From UBA4416 sp031539425 (GTDB lineage Bacteria; Bacteroidota; Bacteroidia; B-17B0; Aurantibacillaceae): a stretch of DNA of 47,211 bases. The translations under genes and the position numbers were made by a program. This document shows, piece after piece, positions 42,968-47,211 of the stretch. Every line of letters starts with the position of its first letter. The first letter of the stretch is position 1. The notes beneath the pieces were generated by a model. That model was given only the letters and a program-made list of their open reading frames with translations. It did not search any database and was not told the DNA's origin. The stretch covers positions 1 to 47,211 of the forward strand of contig JAVKLI010000020.1 in NCBI GenBank assembly GCA_031539425.1. Reading direction: 5' to 3'.

Positions 42968-44173
42968 TTAATATTCAAGCATTCCGTAACTAGATTGGAT
43001 GGTGAGTTTTTTGCCTTGATGCTTTTCAACACGCCCAATAATTTTGGCATCAATATTAAATGATTTAGCTATATCTATTACAGTCTGCGCATTTGATGGG
43101 TCTATATAAAGCTCCATTCTATGCCCCATATTAAATACTTTGTACATTTCTTTATAATCTGTTTTACTTTCTTCGTGTATCAATTGAAACAAAGGTGGTA
43201 CTTCAAATAGTTTGTCTTTAATGATATGCAGGTTATTTATAAAATGTAATATTTTAGTTTGCCCGCCACCACTGCAATGTACTAAGCCATTAAGGTTGTT
43301 GCCTACTTTTTCAATTATTTTTTTTATTACTGGCGCATAGGTGCGGGTAGGGGAGAGGACTAGTTTTCCTATAGTCGTTTCCTCGGTTATGTTTTTTTGA
43401 TTGATAAAATCTGTATACGAAATTTGTATAGTGTCTGTTAAATTTTTACTTCCACAGTACACTACAGTATCACTTAATTTGTTATCAAAGGTTTCGGGGT
43501 ATTTTTTTGCTAACTCTTTACAAAACACATCATGTCGTGCGCTAGTTAAGCCATTACTGCCCATACCACTATTATATTCTGTTTCGTAGCTAGCTTTGCC
43601 ATAAGATGCTAAACCTACAATTACATTACCAGCTTGTATGTTTTGGTTATTAATAACATCTTTTTTTTGCATTCTGCATATAACAGTACTATCAACAATA
43701 AGTGTTTTTACCAAATCACCCACATCGGCTGTTTCGCCACCTGTTGATTGGATGTCTATACCATGTTTCCTTAAATTTTCTAATACAACTTCTGTGCCTT
43801 GAATAATAGCTTTTATAACTTCCCCAGATATTAATTGTTTGTTACGCCCTATGGTTGATGATAATAATATGTTAGAAGTAGCACCCACACAAATTAAATC
43901 ATCAATGTTCATAATGATAGCATCTTGAGCAATGTTTTGCCAAACGCTCATATCACCGGTTTCTTTCCAATAGGCGTAGGCTAAAGATGATTTTGTTCCT
44001 GCCCCATCGGCATGCATTACAATGCAATGTTCGTTGCTATTGGTTAAATAATCTGGGACAATTTTACAAAAAGCTTGCGGAAATAGTCCTTTGTTTATAT
44101 TGCTAATAGCAGCATGTACGTCTTCTTTATCAGATGATACGCCACGTAAATTATATTTATTTTGAGAGTTCAT
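42968..44173 (-). CDS. purM: Phosphoribosylformylglycinamidine cyclo-ligase (AIR synthetase)
   Basis: 401 residues, the longer Bacteroidota type. Family marks: YNLRGVSSDKEDVHAAI, HADGAGTKSSLAY, the nucleotide segment AQDAIIMNIDDLICVGA, GGETADVGDLV, IVGLASYGKASYETEYNSGMGSNGLTSARHD, LSPTRTYAPVIKKII, GLVHCSGGGQTKILHF, and the closing MYKVFNMGHRMELYI. It uses ATP to close the imidazole ring of FGAM in purine synthesis. Followed upstream by glmS after 14 bases, then panC, so the three minus-strand genes may be co-transcribed. Confidence 0.94.
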   Translation of the reverse strand: MNSQNKYNLRGVSSDKEDVHAAISNINKGLFPQAFCKIVPDYLTNSNEHCIVMHADGAGTKSSLAYAYWKETGDMSVWQNIAQDAIIMNIDDLICVGATSNILLSSTIGRNKQLISGEVIKAIIQGTEVVLENLRKHGIDIQSTGGETADVGDLVKTLIVDSTVICRMQKKDVINNQNIQAGNVIVGLASYGKASYETEYNSGMGSNGLTSARHDVFCKELAKKYPETFDNKLSDTVVYCGSKNLTDTIQISYTDFINQKNITEETTIGKLVLSPTRTYAPVIKKIIEKVGNNLNGLVHCSGGGQTKILHFINNLHIIKDKLFEVPPLFQLIHEESKTDYKEMYKVFNMGHRMELYIDPSNAQTVIDIAKSFNIDAKIIGRVEKHQGKKLTIQSSYGMLEY

Positions 44174-44187
44174 AATGTTTTGTGATC

Positions 44188-46032
44188 CTATTCTACAGTG
44201 ACGCTTTTAGCTAAATTTCGGGGTTGGTCTACATTACAATTACGCATTACCGCAATGTGATAAGCCATCAACTGCCAAGGTACTACAGATACTAGTGGCA
44301 CCAAAGATTCGTCTGTTTGAGGAATTTCTATGCTATAATCTGCCATTGCTTTTACATCTTTATCCCCTGTGGTTACAATGGCTATTACTTTACCCTTACG
44401 GGCTTTTACTTCTTGTATATTGCTTAATACTTTTTCATAATTTAATCCTTTGGTGGCAATTACAAATACAGGCATTTCTTCATCTATTAAAGCAATTGGG
44501 CCGTGTTTCATTTCGGCTGCAGGATATCCTTCAGCATGTATGTATGATATTTCTTTCAGTTTTAATGCCCCTTCTAAAGCAACTGGTAATGAATAACCTC
44601 GACCTAAAAATAAGGCATTAGATGCTTTGTAAAATTTGTTGGCTATAAGTTTAATTTTGTCGTTTAAGTCTAATATAGATTGTACTTTATTGGAAATCGA
44701 TTCAATTTCGAATAACAATTGTCTGTATCGACTTTCAGCTATGCTCCCTTTTATTTTGGCTACATGTAAAGCCATTAAGGTTAGTACAGTAACTTGAGCT
44801 GTAAATGCTTTGGTAGATGCTACACCAATTTCGGGACCGGCATGTGTGTAAGAACCAGCATGGGTAGCTCGGGCTATAGAAGAACCCACCACATTACATA
44901 CACCAAATATAAAGGCCCCTTTTGATTTGGCTAATTCTAATGCTGCTAGTGTATCTGCGGTTTCGCCACTTTGAGATATAGCAATTACCAAGTCATCTGG
45001 CTGTAGTATGGGGTTGCGGTATCTAAACTCTGAGGCGTATTCTACTTCTGTTGGAATACGGGCATATTCTTCAAACAAATATTCTGCCACAATTCCAGCA
45101 TGCCATGATGTGCCACAGGCAATAATAATAATACGTTTGGCGTTTTTAAACTTTCCTTCGTATTCTTCTATGCCGCCCATTTTTAACTCTCCTGTTTTAG
45201 AGTTTAACCGCCCACGCATACTGTCAAAAATAGAGCGTGGTTGCTCATAAATTTCTTTTAGCATAAAATGGTCGTAACCTCCCTTTTCAATAGCTGCTAG
45301 CTCTAGTTCTAATGTTTGAATGTACGGTGTTATAATTTTATCTTTTATGGTTCTAATTTTTAAGCCATCTTTTCTACTAATAATGGCAATGTTCTCATCT
45401 TCTAAATAAACTACATTTTTAGTGTATTCTATAATTGGCGAGCTATCCGAACCAATAAAAAACTCATCATCACCAACTCCAATAACCATGGGGCTTCCCT
45501 TTTTTGCACCTATTAGTGTGTTAGGGTCATTTTTATCTAATACAACAATAGCATAGGCACCATTAACTTGTTTTAAAGCTGCCATAACCGATTGTGCTAG
45601 GGTATTTTCAGGTTCGTTAGTTTGTATATCTTCTATTAAAAAGGCTAGAACTTCTGTATCCGTTTGAGTAATAAATTTGTATTTACGTTTTTCTAATCTC
45701 TGTTTTAGGGCTACATAATTTTCTATAATTCCATTGTGTACTATCACTAAATTTTGTGAAGCCGAAAAGTGTGGATGAGAGTTTATATCATTTGGTTCGC
45801 CATGCGTAGCCCATCTGGTATGGGCAATACCAATGGTGCCGCTTACATCTTTATCTTCACAATAGTTTACTAGTTCCGACACCTTTCCTTTCTTTTTATA
45901 AACATTAAGTTTTTTATTTGAAATGATAGCAACACCGGCACTATCATATCCTCTATATTCTAGTCTTTGTAAGCCTTTAGTTAAAATTGGATAAGCTAAA
46001 TTATCACCTATATATCCTACTATTCCACACAT
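44188..46032 (-). CDS. glmS: Glutamine-fructose-6-phosphate aminotransferase GlmS
   Basis: 614 residues. N-terminal glutaminase with nucleophile Cys2 (MCGIVGYIG), LQRLEYRGYDSAGV, GIAHTRWATHGEPNDINSHPH; HNGIIENYVALK. C-terminal twin SIS isomerase domains: ACGTSWHAG, SQSGETADTLAAL, CNVVGSSIARATHAGSYTHAGPEIGVASTKAFTAQ, KEISYIHAEGYPAAEMKHGPIALI, and the closing NLAKSVTVE. It makes glucosamine-6-phosphate for peptidoglycan and lipopolysaccharide. Cytoplasmic. No glmS ribozyme (a Firmicutes feature) was seen in the short 14-base gap before panC. Confidence 0.97.
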   Translation of the reverse strand: MCGIVGYIGDNLAYPILTKGLQRLEYRGYDSAGVAIISNKKLNVYKKKGKVSELVNYCEDKDVSGTIGIAHTRWATHGEPNDINSHPHFSASQNLVIVHNGIIENYVALKQRLEKRKYKFITQTDTEVLAFLIEDIQTNEPENTLAQSVMAALKQVNGAYAIVVLDKNDPNTLIGAKKGSPMVIGVGDDEFFIGSDSSPIIEYTKNVVYLEDENIAIISRKDGLKIRTIKDKIITPYIQTLELELAAIEKGGYDHFMLKEIYEQPRSIFDSMRGRLNSKTGELKMGGIEEYEGKFKNAKRIIIIACGTSWHAGIVAEYLFEEYARIPTEVEYASEFRYRNPILQPDDLVIAISQSGETADTLAALELAKSKGAFIFGVCNVVGSSIARATHAGSYTHAGPEIGVASTKAFTAQVTVLTLMALHVAKIKGSIAESRYRQLLFEIESISNKVQSILDLNDKIKLIANKFYKASNALFLGRGYSLPVALEGALKLKEISYIHAEGYPAAEMKHGPIALIDEEMPVFVIATKGLNYEKVLSNIQEVKARKGKVIAIVTTGDKDVKAMADYSIEIPQTDESLVPLVSVVPWQLMAYHIAVMRNCNVDQPRNLAKSVTVE

Positions 46033-46046
46033 AAATATTTAATAAA

Positions 46047-46886
46047 TTACAAGGTTAGTTCTAAATTATCTATAAGCCTTATGTTACCTATTTTAAAAGC
46101 AATTAAAACAACAGCTGGATATGACATGTTATTTAATGTTTGTAAGGTTTTTGGATTACAAATTTCAATATACTCTAATGATATTTCAGAAATTAAAGAC
46201 AACTCTTTTTTTAAAAGTTGCAATGTAGTATTTACATCTTTATTTAAAATGTATTGTTTGGTTTTTTGTAAAATTTTAGGAATTTTGGCAGCAATTGTAC
46301 GCTCTGTTACTGATAATCTTACATTTCGGGAGCTCATAGCTAGTCCGTCTGCACCTCTTACAATAGAACATTTTACAATATCAATATTAAAGTTTTGTTG
46401 CACGCACAATGCCTCTACTATTAATACTTGCTGATAATCTTTTAAGCCAAAAAAAGCCTTATGAGGTTGGATTTTAGAAAATAAAATATCTAATACTTGA
46501 GCTACACCGTTAAAATGATTGGGACGATGCGCACCTTCTAACACCTTATCTAAAGCTCCAAAATCATATATTTTATTCGAAGCTTTAGGATACACTTCAT
46601 TTTCTGTAGGAACAAATAACACATTGCATTGATGTTTTTTTAATAATTCAATATCAGCATCAAGTGTTTTAGGGTAGTTTGTAAAATCAGCAGCTTCGTT
46701 AAATTGCGTAGGGTTTACAAATATGCTACATATAACCACTTGACATTGTTTTTTCGCTTCTGTTATTAAAGATATATGACCATCATGTAATGCCCCCATA
46801 GTGGGTACAAATCCTATTAATTTACTTTCATTTTTAGCATTATTTATGAAAGCTTGAATTTGCGTAAAAGTGTTAATTATCAGCAT
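46047..46886 (-). CDS. panC: Pantothenate synthetase PanC
   Basis: 279 residues. The nucleotidyltransferase signature FVPTMGALHDGHISLI (HIGH-like HDGH), VVICSIFVNPTQFNEAADFTNYPKTLDAD, VLEGAHRPNHFNGVAQVLDILFSKIQPHKAFFGLKDYQQ and READGLAMSSRN-like RGADGLAMSSRNVRLS are all there. It joins pantoate and beta-alanine with ATP to give pantothenate for CoA. First gene of the panC-glmS-purM run. The upstream 325 bases are non-coding. Confidence 0.96.
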   Translation of the reverse strand: MLIINTFTQIQAFINNAKNESKLIGFVPTMGALHDGHISLITEAKKQCQVVICSIFVNPTQFNEAADFTNYPKTLDADIELLKKHQCNVLFVPTENEVYPKASNKIYDFGALDKVLEGAHRPNHFNGVAQVLDILFSKIQPHKAFFGLKDYQQVLIVEALCVQQNFNIDIVKCSIVRGADGLAMSSRNVRLSVTERTIAAKIPKILQKTKQYILNKDVNTTLQLLKKELSLISEISLEYIEICNPKTLQTLNNMSYPAVVLIAFKIGNIRLIDNLELTL

Positions 46887-47139
46887 TGTTAATCTTTAAA
46901 AGATAGACTATGATTGTTTAAAATTGAATATAAGCAACAAAAGTTTATTGTAAATATAATTTATTATAAAATAAGTTGACTTTTATTTCAAATAAATTTC
47001 AGAAAAAAATGTCATAATTCAGCTTATCAGCCTTATTTTAAAAGGGGTTCATAACTATGAATATAAACTCCCCCCCCTTATTAACAATTTATTTTTCAAA
47101 AAAAGATTAAAATAAATTTTTTAGTAATAAAAAAGTTTC
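46887..47139. other. Non-coding region upstream of panC and the right-end promoter
   Basis: AT-rich. Contains a run of eight C at 47070-47077, unusual in this composition, and a 6-bp hairpin TTCATA-AC-TATGAA at 47048-47061 lying between GGGG (47044-47047) and the C run. A GGGG/CCCC stem enclosing the small hairpin is thus possible. No gene or recognised RNA. Confidence 0.4.
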
Positions 47140-47147
47140 TACATTTG
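47140..47147 (+). promoter_or_regulatory. Strong Bacteroidota-type promoter reading off the right edge
   Basis: TACATTTG is an exact TAnnTTTG match, with a T6 run at about 47117-47122 as a possible -33 element. The following 64 bases (GC-rich start CAGCCCGC, then a G/A-rich leader) hold CCCGC at 47151-47155 and its complement GCGGG at 47202-47206. No start codon with a long frame is seen before the end, so a stable RNA leader or a gene with a long leader may begin here (inference). Confidence 0.5.
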
Positions 47148-47211
47148 CAGCCCGCAAAAAAAAGAATTTAAGAAGTTGGTAAAGAGAGTAGGGTGATTGA
47201 AGCGGGATTGA

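Noticed and set aside
47070..47077. C8 run as a functional element
   Set aside because: Unusual in this composition but with only a loose pairing to a GGGG upstream, not enough to name a function.
47148..47211. tRNA or 16S rRNA gene start at the right edge
   Set aside because: No cloverleaf or recognisable rRNA sequence lies within the window, only a leader-like stretch.
1..47211. CRISPR array, insertion sequence, prophage or integron
   Set aside because: No regularly spaced repeats, transposase, integrase or phage structural genes were seen on either strand.

Overview
The window reads as a chromosomal segment of an AT-rich member of the Bacteroidota. The evidence is convergent: promoters of the Bacteroidota type (TAnnTTTG at -7) and no obvious Shine-Dalgarno sequences; type IX secretion (T9SS) sorting domains of both kinds (type A at the end of 26465-27466, gliding-associated CHU_C type at the end of 40691-42958); a DUF5777 barrel protein; a two-lipoyl-domain pyruvate dehydrogenase E2; and a Bacteroidota-type long PurM. 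Two genes of the futalosine menaquinone route (MqnP-like at 28882 and MqnD at 35651) indicate that menaquinone is made by that route. The exact genus cannot be read from the sequence.

Layout. 1-4078: the 5' end of a secreted protein gene running off the left edge, pdhC (E2), then an orphan sensor histidine kinase overlapping a BtuF/FepB-like substrate-binding lipoprotein. 4079-4525: a decayed patch. 4526-12564: a THUMP-type rRNA methyltransferase, a large composite outer-membrane protein (dead metallopeptidase + propeller + Omp85-like barrel), mutS and ftsY. 12696-15294: a compact minus-strand operon mdh - two small lipoprotein cytochromes with CX4CH and CX3CH haem sites - DUF5777 barrel. 15570-18969: a single-domain degenerate DEAD-box protein, a perfect 28-bp palindrome, and a TMTC-like membrane glycosyltransferase with an inserted pair of EF-hand loops. 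19142-25871: ompH/skp, 2-Cys peroxiredoxin, hemW, spoT/rel, fur, GH3. 25951-32673: rlmH, a T9SS cargo protein, queA, mqnP, an Uup-like ABC-F ATPase and gapA. 32674-33396: a graveyard with a frameshifted gene tail and an orphan T9SS sorting domain with an in-frame stop. 33397-38073: an ArnT-like GT39, a small frameshifted membrane/zinc-ribbon gene, mqnD, then a tightly coupled run PhnB-like VOC - 49-residue membrane protein - ArsC - four-repeat helical protein. 38112-46886: an S9 peptidase, a long PKD/CHU_C surface protein that lacks a standard start codon, purM, glmS and panC. The right end holds a strong-looking promoter reading out of the window.

Most of the window is housekeeping. The best candidates for something less described are: the mdh-linked porin/cytochrome operon with unusual haem motifs; the PhnB-49aa-ArsC-repeat protein cluster with ATGA stop/start coupling; the composite pseudoprotease-propeller-barrel protein; the EF-hand insertion in the TMTC-like enzyme; the homopolymer frameshift at 35399-35406; and the surface protein that appears to start at ATA. 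No CRISPR array, intact insertion sequence, prophage or tRNA gene was seen.
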